Positions 1 to 8,295 of a stretch of 10,282 nt of DNA are shown here, piece by piece (position 1 is the stretch's first letter; every line of letters starts with the position of its first letter). The stretch is from Flavobacteriaceae bacterium (GTDB lineage: Bacteria; Bacteroidota; Bacteroidia; Flavobacteriales; Flavobacteriaceae). The DNA lies in contig JAUWLK010000076.1 in assembly GCA_030613745.1 (NCBI GenBank), positions 1 to 10,282 on the forward strand, read 5' to 3'. The notes below the pieces were generated by a model. It did no database searches, had not been told where the DNA came from, and saw only the letters and a list, made by a program, of their open reading frames with translations. The position numbers and the translations under genes were made by a program.

Positions 1-17
1 TTATAAATTTTTTTGAT

Positions 18-47
18 AAAAAGGAGTAATCAATTTTACTCCTTTTT
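18..47 (+). terminator. Rho-independent terminator of a gene upstream of the window
   Basis: Bases 18-28 (AAAAAGGAGTA) are perfectly complementary to 37-47 (TACTCCTTTTT), and 29/36 can add a twelfth pair around a 6-base loop. A further T-rich stretch follows. The A-tract before and T-tract after the GGAGTA core would let it work in both directions. It lies just before the nitroreductase start at 81, so it probably ends a plus-strand gene that lies before the window. Confidence 0.8.
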
Positions 48-80
48 GTTTTTTGTAGATTTACATAAAAATCAAAACAA

Positions 81-803
81 ATGACATTCACCGAAGTTGT
101 AAATCATCGTAGATCTATTCGTAAATTCAACCCTGATAAACCAATTGATTCTGAAATTGTAAAACAATGCATTCAACAAGCAACAATTGCTCCAAATAGT
201 AGCAATATGCAGTTGTGGGAATTTTATCATGTAACATCTTCTGATAAATTAAAAAAACTCTCTAACTATTGTTTTGATCAAAGTGCTGCTGAAACTGCCC
301 AACAAATGATTGTTTTTGTAGTGAGAAAAGATTTATGGAGAAAAAGAGCCAAAGCAAATTTAAAACATATAAATAAAGTTACAGGTGGTAAAGATCCTAA
401 AGATTATAATAGAAGAGAAAAATTTGCAAACACTTATTATACCAAACTTATTCCCATTACCTATTTTGATTTTCTTGGTATTTTTGGGTGGCTAAAATAT
501 ATAATCTACTGGATAATTGGACTTTTTAGACCTATTTACCGTCAGGGTAGAAAAAGTGATATGAGAATTGTTGCCCATAAAAGTATCGGATTAGCAGCTC
601 AAACTTTTATGCTCAGCATGACTGATGTTGGTTATGATACTTGCCCAATGGAAGGAATTGACACTTTACGTATTAAAAAACTTTTAAACTTACCTTTTGG
701 TGCCGAAATTAATATGGTTGTTGCCTGTGGCATTCGTGTACCTGAAGGTATTTTTGGTAATCGATTTAGAATTCCTTTTGAAGAAGTATATAAATCAGTA
801 TAA
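81..803 (+). CDS. Nitroreductase-family FMN oxidoreductase with hydrophobic insertion
   Basis: A 240-residue protein of the FMN-dependent nitroreductase fold, which reduces nitroaromatics, quinones or similar acceptors with NAD(P)H. Visible family marks are the N-terminal RRSIRKF (residues 10-16, the usual FMN-phosphate contact region), APNSSNMQLWEF (37-48), the helix HKSIGLAAQTFML (166-178), and CPMEGID (188-194) with CGIR (216-219) near the C terminus. Between the two halves (about 85-160) sits an insertion: a basic part (about 83-123), then a strongly hydrophobic stretch (about 122-151, including FLGIFGWLKYIIYWIIGLF), then another basic patch. This could anchor the enzyme to the membrane or cap the active site. 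The ATG at 81 is chosen because the RRSxRxF motif follows at the usual distance. It appears monocistronic, with a terminator before it and a 147-base gap after it. The substrate cannot be read from the sequence. Confidence 0.85.
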   Translation: MTFTEVVNHRRSIRKFNPDKPIDSEIVKQCIQQATIAPNSSNMQLWEFYHVTSSDKLKKLSNYCFDQSAAETAQQMIVFVVRKDLWRKRAKANLKHINKVTGGKDPKDYNRREKFANTYYTKLIPITYFDFLGIFGWLKYIIYWIIGLFRPIYRQGRKSDMRIVAHKSIGLAAQTFMLSMTDVGYDTCPMEGIDTLRIKKLLNLPFGAEINMVVACGIRVPEGIFGNRFRIPFEEVYKSV

Positions 804-950
804 AAATTTACTATAATGAATTTTGAAGGTTGCAAATTCAAAAATATTCACATTATCAATCTATATTTTTATGTAAATATCTTCAATTTTGTTCGTCTTA
901 TACAATAAATAAAAAGTTTCCTTTTACCTACTTATTTAAATTATTATATC

Positions 951-1742
951 ATGTCAATTGACAATATCATTCAGAGTATTCGTGAAAACAAAAAAAATTA
1001 CCAATTAGATTTTAGTTTGAAATTGAAAACTGAAGCTTTTACAAATGATTTATTCTATATCTTATTTGATTCAAAAATTTCTTTAACAAAGAACATTGAT
1101 ACTTTAGCAAAAACATTTAAAGAAATTACTTCCATTTCATGTACACATCAAGGTTTTGACTGTGATATTGTTTGGAAGAAATTTTTAATTTGCCTACCTG
1201 AAATCTTAAAACAATTAAATCAAGATGCCGAATGCATGTATCTTCATGACCCAGCTGCGAATAGTAGAGAAGAAGTGATTTTGGCATATCCCGGATTTTT
1301 TGCAATTGCAGTATATAGATTAAGTCATGAATTTAATAAACAAAACATGCCTCTAATTCCTAGAATGATGAGTGAATATGCACATCGATTAACCGGAATT
1401 GATATTCACCCTGGAGCGACTATTGGTTCACCATTTTTTATTGATCATGGTACAGGAATTGTCATAGGTGAAAGTACAATCATTAAAAACCATGTAAAAT
1501 TATATCAAGGAGTAACTCTGGGTGCTTTACAAGTTTCTAAAGAAATGAAAAATCAAAAACGTCATCCTACTGTTGAAAATAATGTTACTATTTATGCTGG
1601 CACAACCATTTTAGGAGGTAAAACCATAATTGGAGAAAATTGCACTATTGGCGGAAATGTTTGGTTAACAGATTCTGTACCTGCAAACTCCGTTGTTTAT
1701 CAAAATTCGGAAACCAAGTTGAAAAAAAAGAATAGAGAATAA
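951..1742 (+). CDS. cysE: Serine O-acetyltransferase
   Basis: Transfers acetyl from acetyl-CoA to L-serine, giving O-acetylserine, the first step of cysteine synthesis in the cytoplasm. The 263-residue protein has an all-helical N-terminal half (about 1-140) and a C-terminal left-handed beta-helix of hexapeptide repeats (about 150-250). Catalytic residues can be placed by comparison with E. coli CysE: D151 in GIDIHPG, H166 in DHGTGIVIGES, and H205 in KRHPTV. The loop between H166 and H205 is longer than in enteric CysE, as in the EpsC-like branch. The C terminus (KLKKKNRE) is short, charged and lacks the final isoleucine that CysE normally inserts into CysK. It is 12 bases upstream of cysM and surely cotranscribed with it. 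Confidence 0.93.
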   Translation: MSIDNIIQSIRENKKNYQLDFSLKLKTEAFTNDLFYILFDSKISLTKNIDTLAKTFKEITSISCTHQGFDCDIVWKKFLICLPEILKQLNQDAECMYLHDPAANSREEVILAYPGFFAIAVYRLSHEFNKQNMPLIPRMMSEYAHRLTGIDIHPGATIGSPFFIDHGTGIVIGESTIIKNHVKLYQGVTLGALQVSKEMKNQKRHPTVENNVTIYAGTTILGGKTIIGENCTIGGNVWLTDSVPANSVVYQNSETKLKKKNRE

Positions 1743-1754
1743 ATTAAAAATCAA

Positions 1755-2642
1755 ATGAAAACACAAAGCATATTAGATATAATTGGCAATACTCCTTTGG
1801 TAAAAGCTAATAATTTGGTCAAGAATAAAGGTGTAACCCTTTTATTAAAATTAGAAGGCAATAATCCTGGAGGAAGTGTAAAAGATCGCGCTGCTTTTAA
1901 TATGATTAAATCTGCTTTAGAAAGAAATGAAATTAATAAAGAAACTAAACTTGTAGAAGCAACTAGCGGAAATACCGGAATCGCTCTAGCTATGATTGCA
2001 CAATTATTCAATTTGGAAATAGAGCTTGTTATGCCTGAAAATTCAACAAAAGAACGCGTGCAAACCATGCAAGCATATGGAGCCAAAGTTATTTTAACTA
2101 CTGCTGACAAAGGAATAGAAGGCTCAAGGGATTATGCCGAAAATAAAGTTAAAAATGAAGGCTTTGTTATGCTGAATCAATTTGCCAATGATGACAACTG
2201 GAAGGCACATTATAAAACAACCGGACCTGAGATATGGAAAGACACCAATAAAAAAATCACACATTTTGTTTCGGCAATGGGTACGACAGGTACTATCATG
2301 GGGGTTTCCACCTATTTAAAAGAACAAAATAAAAATATTCAAATCGTTGGTGCACAACCAACTGATAATTCCAAAATTCCAGGAATTAGAAAATGGCCAT
2401 CAAAATATTTACCAAAAATATTTAATCCTAAAAAAGTTGACCAAGTAATTGAAGTTAGCGAAATTGAAGCAAGAGCCATGACAAAAAGATTGGCCAAAGA
2501 AGAAGGTATTTTTGCAGGAATGAGCAGTGGTGGTGCAGTTGTAGCTGCTTTAAAATTAGCCAATCAAATTGAAAAAGGAATAATTGTTACCATTATTTGC
2601 GATAGAGGTGATCGATATTTATCTTCGGACTTATTTCAATAA
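1755..2642 (+). CDS. cysM: Cysteine synthase B (O-acetylserine sulfhydrylase)
   Basis: A PLP enzyme that converts O-acetylserine plus sulfide to cysteine; family members of the CysM branch can also use thiosulfate. It is 295 residues, close to the usual length of about 300. The PLP lysine is K43 in NNPGGSVKDR (36-45). The substrate loop TSGNTG is at 70-75, a glycine-rich phosphate-binding loop MGTTGTIMG lies in the C-terminal half, and the DRGDRYLSS signature near the end separates CysM from CysK. The gene follows cysE by 12 bases, so substrate and product enzymes are coexpressed. No stop, frameshift or missing catalytic residue is seen. Confidence 0.93.
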   Translation: MKTQSILDIIGNTPLVKANNLVKNKGVTLLLKLEGNNPGGSVKDRAAFNMIKSALERNEINKETKLVEATSGNTGIALAMIAQLFNLEIELVMPENSTKERVQTMQAYGAKVILTTADKGIEGSRDYAENKVKNEGFVMLNQFANDDNWKAHYKTTGPEIWKDTNKKITHFVSAMGTTGTIMGVSTYLKEQNKNIQIVGAQPTDNSKIPGIRKWPSKYLPKIFNPKKVDQVIEVSEIEARAMTKRLAKEEGIFAGMSSGGAVVAALKLANQIEKGIIVTIICDRGDRYLSSDLFQ

Positions 2643-2712
2643 TCTATCCTAATTTTATTGTTTATTACTTCATCAAATTTAAATCCAAAAAGACTAAATA
2701 ATAAATTTTAGT

Positions 2713-2720
2713 TAAATTTG
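2713..2720 (+). promoter_or_regulatory. Possible Bacteroidota -7 promoter element for ccsBA
   Basis: The octamer TAAATTTG matches the TAnnTTTG -7 consensus of the Bacteroidota primary sigma factor. It sits 40 bases before the ccsBA ATG, inside the 118-base spacer that separates it from cysM, which is a sensible leader length. No convincing TTG/TTTG -33 element is present at the expected 19-21 base spacing, so in such AT-rich DNA this may be a chance match. Confidence 0.3.
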
Positions 2721-2760
2721 AAAAAAGCAATTTAATTTTAATTTTACATATATCCTTTTT

Positions 2761-5700
2761 ATGAAGAAATCATTTGCAATAGTAAATAAAATTTTAACCT
2801 CTTTATTCAATACAAGAGCTGCTGCATTGTATATATTATTATTTGCTGCAGCAATTGCAATTGCAACATTTATAGAAAATGATTTTGGAACAAGTTCTGC
2901 TCAAAAAGTGATTTTTAAATCTTGGTGGTTTGAGTTTTTGCTACTTTTATTTAGTATTTCCATTATAGTAAATATCATAAAATTTAAAATGATAAGACAA
3001 AAAAAATGGACAGTATTAGTTTTTCATGCTTCCATAGTTTTAATTTTATTTGGAGCTGGTGTGACTAGATATTTTGGATTTGAAGGTATGATGCATATTA
3101 GAGAAAATGATGTTTCAAATAGATTTCTATCCTCTAACACTTTTTTAAAATTTAAAGTAATTAAAAATAACGAAACATTTGATTTTGACGAACAAGTCCT
3201 GTTTGCAACACTAGGAAATAATAACTGGCATGAATCTTTTTTAATTGGAAATGATTTGATTGATATTAAAGTAAAAGAGTTTATTCCTAACCCAAAACAA
3301 ATTTTAAGTGAAAGTTTAGATGGCAAACCAACTTTAAAAATTGTTATTGCAGGTATAAATGGCAGGGAAGAGTATTTTATAAGTAAAGGCCAAACAAAAA
3401 GAATAAGAAATGTTATCTATAATTTTAAAGAAGAACAAATCCCAGAAGCAATAAATATTAAATTTGAAAACGACTTGTTATTTTTTAAAACTGACAAAGT
3501 TCTTACTCAAATGGTAATGTCTACCCAAAAAAAGGATACAATATATCCCTCAGAAAATTTCAAACCTCTAAAGTTACGTTCTTTATATTCTGATGGTGTT
3601 AATAATTTTGTTTTACCCGAATTTAATAAAAGTGGCACAATTAGTATTGAATCAGAAAGTGATAAAGTTCAAAGTCAAAGTTTAACAGCACTCTTAATGA
3701 AGGTATCTGTTAATGGTAAAACAAAACAAACATATGTTTATGGGCAAAGAGGATTAGCAGGAAGACCACAAATACTCAACTTTGAAGAATTGAATTTATC
3801 AATTTCTTATGGAGCAAAAGAAATAACACTGCCATTTTCTATAAAATTAAATAAATTTATATTAGATAAATATCCGGGTACAAATAGTGCTTCTTCTTAT
3901 GCAAGCGAAGTCCAATTGATTGATAACAATAAAAATGTAAAAAAAGATTTTCGTATTTATATGAATAATATTTTAAATTATAATGGTTATCGTTTTTTTC
4001 AATCCTCTTTTGACAAAGATGAAAAAGGGACTTATTTGAGTGTGAATAATGACTTTTGGGGAACTCTAATTTCATATATAGGGTATACCTTATTAACATT
4101 GGGTATGTTATTTACTTTTTTTAGTAAAAAAACAAGATTCTATCAAGTTATTCAAAAAATTAAAAAATTAAGAGCAAAGAATTCAACTTTTATATTTGTC
4201 TTTTTCATATTATCATCATCATTTTCATTTGCTCAAATCCAAAAAGAAGACTTACATGTAAAATCTATTGTAGATATTGATCATGCAAACAAATTCAGTA
4301 AACTCATAGTACAAGACTATAAAGGTAGAATGAAACCTGTCCAAACCTTGTCAAGTGAATTATTGAGAAAATTATCCAAAAAAGAAAGTTTATATGGATT
4401 AACTGCTGACCAAATTATTTTGAGCATGTTTGCGAATAGCAATGAATGGTATGGTGTTAATATTATAAAGTTAGGCAAACATAAAGACATTCAAAAAAAA
4501 TTAGGTATTACCACTAAATACGCATCATATAAAGATTTCTTTTTAAAAAATGGAAATTATAAATTAAGAGAAGAAGTACGTAAAGTTCATAATTTAAAAC
4601 CAATAGATAGAGGTGTTTACGAAAAAGAATTGTTGAAAATAGATGAAAAAGTAAACATATTAAGTATGATATTTTCTGGAAGTTTATTAAAAATAATTCC
4701 AGATACAAATGACCCTAATAATAAGTGGGTTTCATATCACGATCGTAGCCATAACCATGATGATAATGAAAGTAATATTGCTTCCACTTTTTTTAATGCG
4801 TATAGTTCTTCATTAAAAAAAGCCATGAAATCTAATAATTATGCTAATGCAAACAAACTAATTGATGATCTCAAAGATTTTCAAATTAACATAGGAGAAT
4901 CAATAATGCCTTCATCAACAAAAATTAAAGCAGAAATATTTTTGAATAAATCTAATATTTTTAATCGTTTGGCTTTGCTATATATGCTACTTGGAATAGC
5001 ATTTTTATTCTTTTTATTTTTATCGGTTTTTAAGCCAAATATAAATTTAAAAATAGCTTATAAGGTTTTATTTTCATTAGTTGTCTTAGGTTTTACTTTT
5101 CATACAATCGGACTTGGCTTAAGATGGTATGTCTCAGGTAGAGCTCCTTGGAGTAATGGCTATGAGTCAATGATTTATATAGCCTGGACCTCAACTTTAG
5201 CAGGTATCTTATTTACAAGAAAATCTTTTGGTGGTTTGGCAGCTACAATGGTATTGGCTGCAACCATACTTTTAGTATCTATGCTGAGTTTTCTTGATCC
5301 AGAAATTACCCCTTTGGTTCCAGTTTTAAAATCGTATTGGTTGACTATTCATGTTTCTTTGATTGCAGGAAGTTATGGTTTTTTAATGTTGGGTGCCATT
5401 ATAGGATTAATCAATTTAATATTAATGATCTTTCTAAAAAAATCTAATAAAATTAGGATTAAAACTATCATTAAAGAAATGACCTATATAAGTGAACTAA
5501 CTTTAATTGGAGGATTGTTTATGGTTAGTATTGGTACTTATTTAGGTGGTATTTGGGCAAATGAATCTTGGGGAAGATACTGGGGATGGGATGCAAAAGA
5601 AACCTGGGCTCTTGTTACTATATTGGTTTATGCCTTTATTCTACATATGAGACTTATCCCAAAAATAAATGGATTATTTGCTTATAATGTGGCTACAATT

Positions 5701-5880
5701 TTTGGTTTAGCTACGGTTATTATGACTTATTACGGTGTAAATTATTATCTATCAGGCTTACATTCTTATGCAACAGGAGACCCTGTACCTGTACCACAAT
5801 GGGTGTATATTGTTGTAATTTTTATTGTATTTATCAGCACTATTGCTTACTTTAAAAAGAAAAAATACAATATTACCTGA
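2761..5880 (+). CDS. ccsBA: Fused cytochrome c biogenesis protein CcsBA (System II synthetase)
   Basis: An inner-membrane protein of 1039 residues that exports heme and ligates it to CXXCH motifs in the periplasm. The N-terminal ResB/CcsB part has TM helices at about 20-40, 57-76 and 84-103, then a periplasmic domain, then a TM at about 433-455. A signal-peptide-like hydrophobic segment (474-492, ending FSFAQ) marks the join to the CcsA part. A second periplasmic region (about 493-735) precedes the C-terminal membrane bundle (737-1035). The heme-handling WWD motif is at 937-949 (WGRYWGWDAKETW). Histidines fit the four ligands known from Helicobacter CcsBA: H89 and H962 in membrane helices, H864 and H1001 outside. 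As I recall the Helicobacter numbering, the spacing from H864 to H962 (98) and H962 to H1001 (39) nearly matches. Other marks are HTIGLGLRW and APWSNGYES. It is convergent with the multiheme operon, 7 bases apart, which supplies obvious clients. Confidence 0.95.
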   Translation: MKKSFAIVNKILTSLFNTRAAALYILLFAAAIAIATFIENDFGTSSAQKVIFKSWWFEFLLLLFSISIIVNIIKFKMIRQKKWTVLVFHASIVLILFGAGVTRYFGFEGMMHIRENDVSNRFLSSNTFLKFKVIKNNETFDFDEQVLFATLGNNNWHESFLIGNDLIDIKVKEFIPNPKQILSESLDGKPTLKIVIAGINGREEYFISKGQTKRIRNVIYNFKEEQIPEAINIKFENDLLFFKTDKVLTQMVMSTQKKDTIYPSENFKPLKLRSLYSDGVNNFVLPEFNKSGTISIESESDKVQSQSLTALLMKVSVNGKTKQTYVYGQRGLAGRPQILNFEELNLSISYGAKEITLPFSIKLNKFILDKYPGTNSASSYASEVQLIDNNKNVKKDFRIYMNNILNYNGYRFFQSSFDKDEKGTYLSVNNDFWGTLISYIGYTLLTLGMLFTFFSKKTRFYQVIQKIKKLRAKNSTFIFVFFILSSSFSFAQIQKEDLHVKSIVDIDHANKFSKLIVQDYKGRMKPVQTLSSELLRKLSKKESLYGLTADQIILSMFANSNEWYGVNIIKLGKHKDIQKKLGITTKYASYKDFFLKNGNYKLREEVRKVHNLKPIDRGVYEKELLKIDEKVNILSMIFSGSLLKIIPDTNDPNNKWVSYHDRSHNHDDNESNIASTFFNAYSSSLKKAMKSNNYANANKLIDDLKDFQINIGESIMPSSTKIKAEIFLNKSNIFNRLALLYMLLGIAFLFFLFLSVFKPNINLKIAYKVLFSLVVLGFTFHTIGLGLRWYVSGRAPWSNGYESMIYIAWTSTLAGILFTRKSFGGLAATMVLAATILLVSMLSFLDPEITPLVPVLKSYWLTIHVSLIAGSYGFLMLGAIIGLINLILMIFLKKSNKIRIKTIIKEMTYISELTLIGGLFMVSIGTYLGGIWANESWGRYWGWDAKETWALVTILVYAFILHMRLIPKINGLFAYNVATIFGLATVIMTYYGVNYYLSGLHSYATGDPVPVPQWVYIVVIFIVFISTIAYFKKKKYNIT

Positions 5881-5887
5881 TAAATAT

Positions 5888-6679
5888 TTATGGTATTATA
5901 ATTCCATTTTCTAAAATGAGATCATATTTATAACCAGCTCCAAAATCTTTATTTAAGGTTACAGTAGCTTTTATTGTTATCATAGAGCCTTCCTTTACAA
6001 ATGTATTAGATGTAATTACAAGATCGTAATCATCTTTACTTCCATCTTTAATATGAATCCAGTTTCTACCCATAATATTCGGGTTAATTTTTACACATTT
6101 ACCACTTATTTGTACAGTTTTACCTTCGTATTTTTTATAATTTTCGACTAATTCAGCAATTTTTATTGAGCCAGATTTTACAATTATCTGTTTGGTGTTA
6201 GTAGTAGTTTTTTTGTTAATATTTTGTTCTGTTTGTGGTATATTTAATTCTGAACTGCCCCCGTGATTTGCTTGCACCAAACTCGTAACCAAGTAAATTT
6301 TATCAAATACTTTATTGTACTCTTTACTTTCAAAATTGGTTTTAAGCAATCCTCCTTTATAAAAATAAGTTTCCCCAATTTTTATGTCAAGTTTTCTTGT
6401 AGCTATCCAATATTGTTTGTCATTTTCTTTTACATTAAGATATACATATTTAGTAGTTGGAAGAATTTCCATAACTAAAACCTCATGCATTTCATTACTT
6501 AATAATTGATTACTTTGAGTATGTGTATGAGATGAGGATTCTTCGGAAAATATTCCTGTGCTTTTTTCAGAATTCTCATTCTGCTTTGATGATGATATCA
6601 CCTTTGGACCATTATTACATGCTGAAACAATAGTTAAAACCACTAATAAGATAAATGGTAATCTAAATTTTAAATTCAT
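5888..6679 (-). CDS. Lipoprotein with two OB-fold-like domains (NrfJ-like)
   Basis: A 263-residue lipoprotein. The signal peptide ends in the lipobox VSAC, with lipidation expected at C21. A Ser/Asn/Glu-rich linker (22-60, including HTHT) leads to two small beta domains joined by a Thr/Asn-rich linker (138-165). Domain 1 (about 64-135) has the pattern EVLVMEILPTTKYVYLNV, then YWIATRK and KTNFESKEYNKVFDKI, resembling NrfJ-type periplasmic proteins encoded beside cytochrome genes. Domain 2 (about 166-262) has PNIMGRNWIHIKDG (200-213) and DFGAGYKYDLIL (245-256), typical of the OB-fold family often mislabelled as nucleic-acid binding. It is the last gene of the operon, and its ATG overlaps the stop of the barrel gene by 4 bases (ATGA). 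A role as an accessory or heme-chain partner in the envelope is inferred. Which membrane leaflet it occupies is not shown, and there is no S-[D/E]-rich surface-export signal right after C21. Confidence 0.75.
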   Translation of the reverse strand: MNLKFRLPFILLVVLTIVSACNNGPKVISSSKQNENSEKSTGIFSEESSSHTHTQSNQLLSNEMHEVLVMEILPTTKYVYLNVKENDKQYWIATRKLDIKIGETYFYKGGLLKTNFESKEYNKVFDKIYLVTSLVQANHGGSSELNIPQTEQNINKKTTTNTKQIIVKSGSIKIAELVENYKKYEGKTVQISGKCVKINPNIMGRNWIHIKDGSKDDYDLVITSNTFVKEGSMITIKATVTLNKDFGAGYKYDLILENGIIIP

Positions 6680-8289
6680 AATTTATTTTTTCTTTTACTG
6701 TAAAATCGTTTTACAAGTTTAGTATATATTCTGTAATTATTTTCTTGACTGCTATTTGAATATTCTCCAGACACACTTATCATAAGTTTTCTACTGATAT
6801 TATAGTTAAGGTTTGTACCATAATAATTTTGTTTATTTGAGCCTATATGGCTATTAAAGTAGTTAAAATCGGCATATCTAAAATAAAAATTAGCATTAAG
6901 TTTATTTTTTAATAAATTTCTTGAATATCTTAAAGAAAAGATATTACTCTCCATATAATTTGATGTATTCCTATTATAATTGATGGAAAAAGCACCGCCA
7001 ATAACTGGTATTCTTGAATAACTTATATATCCATAGATATTATCCGATTTATTTTGATTATCACTTTGAAATCTTTTACTATAACTAATTCCCGTAATTA
7101 AATATTTTACAGGTTTTACATTTAATCTTGTTCTAAAACCTTGCCTAGCTATATCGTCATCTAATAAACGTTCGATATCCGATTTAAAAGTTTCGTAATA
7201 AAGAATTCTTTTTCTGGAATCATATGATAATGTGATATCAATTTTTCTATTAAATCTATATCTTGCTGATACATAGAGATTAGTAAGTCTAATATCATTA
7301 CTTACAGTATCATTAACCTTATTATAGATATCTAACTCTAATGAAGAAAAAAGATTTAATTTTTTCATTATAGTACTTGAATGTTGAAAATAAACATATC
7401 TTCTATCAATTTCACCGCTATTCCTTTGCTCAATAAATCCTAAAGTAGTTTGTGAATTATAATTAATATTATTAGATATTCTACCATAGTAAGCACCGTA
7501 TTCAAACAAGTCAGAATTAAAATTATAATCAAATATATCTGGTCTGAATCCGGCAATAGCTCCTACATAATTTTTACCAAAATATTTATCAACCTGTAAA
7601 CCATCAATAGCACCTATTGATGACATTTTATTATTTATTTTTCTTCCAATTACTACAGATAAAGTAGGGTCAAAATCATACCTTAAAGCCATATTATATA
7701 CATTAAAAATATTATTTCGAGATATATTACTTTCACCTGACTTGAGATATTGTCTATATGTTAGATATGATTCCAAAGAAAATTTTGAATCATTAATATG
7801 ATCAGCGTTTAAAGAAAAACGATACATTATCCTATGCCTATCGTCTCTATTATTTGATAAATTACTATAACTAGCAACCGAAGCCCTTCCTTTTATTTTT
7901 TGTAAATATCTCGATTCTTTTTTTTCTTGATTTACAATTTCAATGGTATCTTTATCTAATTCTTTTACAATAATTGCTTTTTCTAGATTTTTATTTTTTA
8001 TAGAATAATTATAATAAACTTCATCTCCTTTTTTAATATCACACTCATAAATTGCTGAACAAACTACTGAACTAGAAGATTTATTTTTAACTAATAAACA
8101 AGGAATTTTTTGGTTTAAAAATTTTAAAGTATCTCCAACTTTGATATGCTTAGTATCATCAAATTTTACATAAACATTTTTTGAAGTCACAAATGATACT
8201 TTTCCATTAATCAATTGGTCTTTTTCTTGTCCATAAATATTTGAACAAGTAATTAAAAAAAATGATATGAGACAAAATCTATAATTCAT
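6676..8289 (-). CDS. Probable outer-membrane beta-barrel with N-terminal SH3/OB-like domain
   Basis: A 537-residue exported protein with no named family that I can assign. The signal peptide (1-20) ends IYG|Q; the upstream LITC is a poor lipobox because of Thr at -1. Residues 27-95 form a small beta domain with the pattern GKVSFVTSKNVYVKFDDT..IKVGDTL, followed by SSSSVVCSAI, and carrying C64, C77 and C83. After a linker (about 96-132) the rest (133-529) alternates polar and aromatic/hydrophobic residues. By eye I can mark about 20-22 candidate strands. A conserved-looking core lies at 210-251 (SVVIGRKINN, SIGAIDGLQVDKYF, AIAGFRPD). The last strand ends in KRF and is followed by a basic tail. 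The gene begins 6 bases after the 25-heme cytochrome and overlaps the lipoprotein gene by 4 bases, so it is likely the barrel partner of that cytochrome. It is shorter than MtrB-type porins (about 26 strands). Confidence 0.7.
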   Translation of the reverse strand: MNYRFCLISFFLITCSNIYGQEKDQLINGKVSFVTSKNVYVKFDDTKHIKVGDTLKFLNQKIPCLLVKNKSSSSVVCSAIYECDIKKGDEVYYNYSIKNKNLEKAIIVKELDKDTIEIVNQEKKESRYLQKIKGRASVASYSNLSNNRDDRHRIMYRFSLNADHINDSKFSLESYLTYRQYLKSGESNISRNNIFNVYNMALRYDFDPTLSVVIGRKINNKMSSIGAIDGLQVDKYFGKNYVGAIAGFRPDIFDYNFNSDLFEYGAYYGRISNNINYNSQTTLGFIEQRNSGEIDRRYVYFQHSSTIMKKLNLFSSLELDIYNKVNDTVSNDIRLTNLYVSARYRFNRKIDITLSYDSRKRILYYETFKSDIERLLDDDIARQGFRTRLNVKPVKYLITGISYSKRFQSDNQNKSDNIYGYISYSRIPVIGGAFSINYNRNTSNYMESNIFSLRYSRNLLKNKLNANFYFRYADFNYFNSHIGSNKQNYYGTNLNYNISRKLMISVSGEYSNSSQENNYRIYTKLVKRFYSKRKNKL

Positions 8290-8295
8290 ATCATT

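Noticed and set aside
817..840. Hairpin TGAATTT/AAATTCA after the nitroreductase gene
   Set aside because: Only a 7-bp AT-rich stem with a 10-base loop and no T-tract on the plus strand; not credible as a terminator.
884..891. CAATTTTG before cysE as a -7 promoter element
   Set aside because: First base differs from the TAnnTTTG consensus and no -33 element lies at the right distance; chance matches are common in this AT-rich spacer.
1751..2110. Minus-strand open frame opposite cysM
   Set aside because: Shadow of the cysM coding strand with no recognisable domain and no separate promoter or neighbour in that direction.
5874..5898. Palindrome ATAAATATTTAT between the convergent stop codons as a bidirectional terminator
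   Set aside because: It has no loop, is entirely A/T, and the flanking TACC/GGTA pairing is short and lacks T-tracts.
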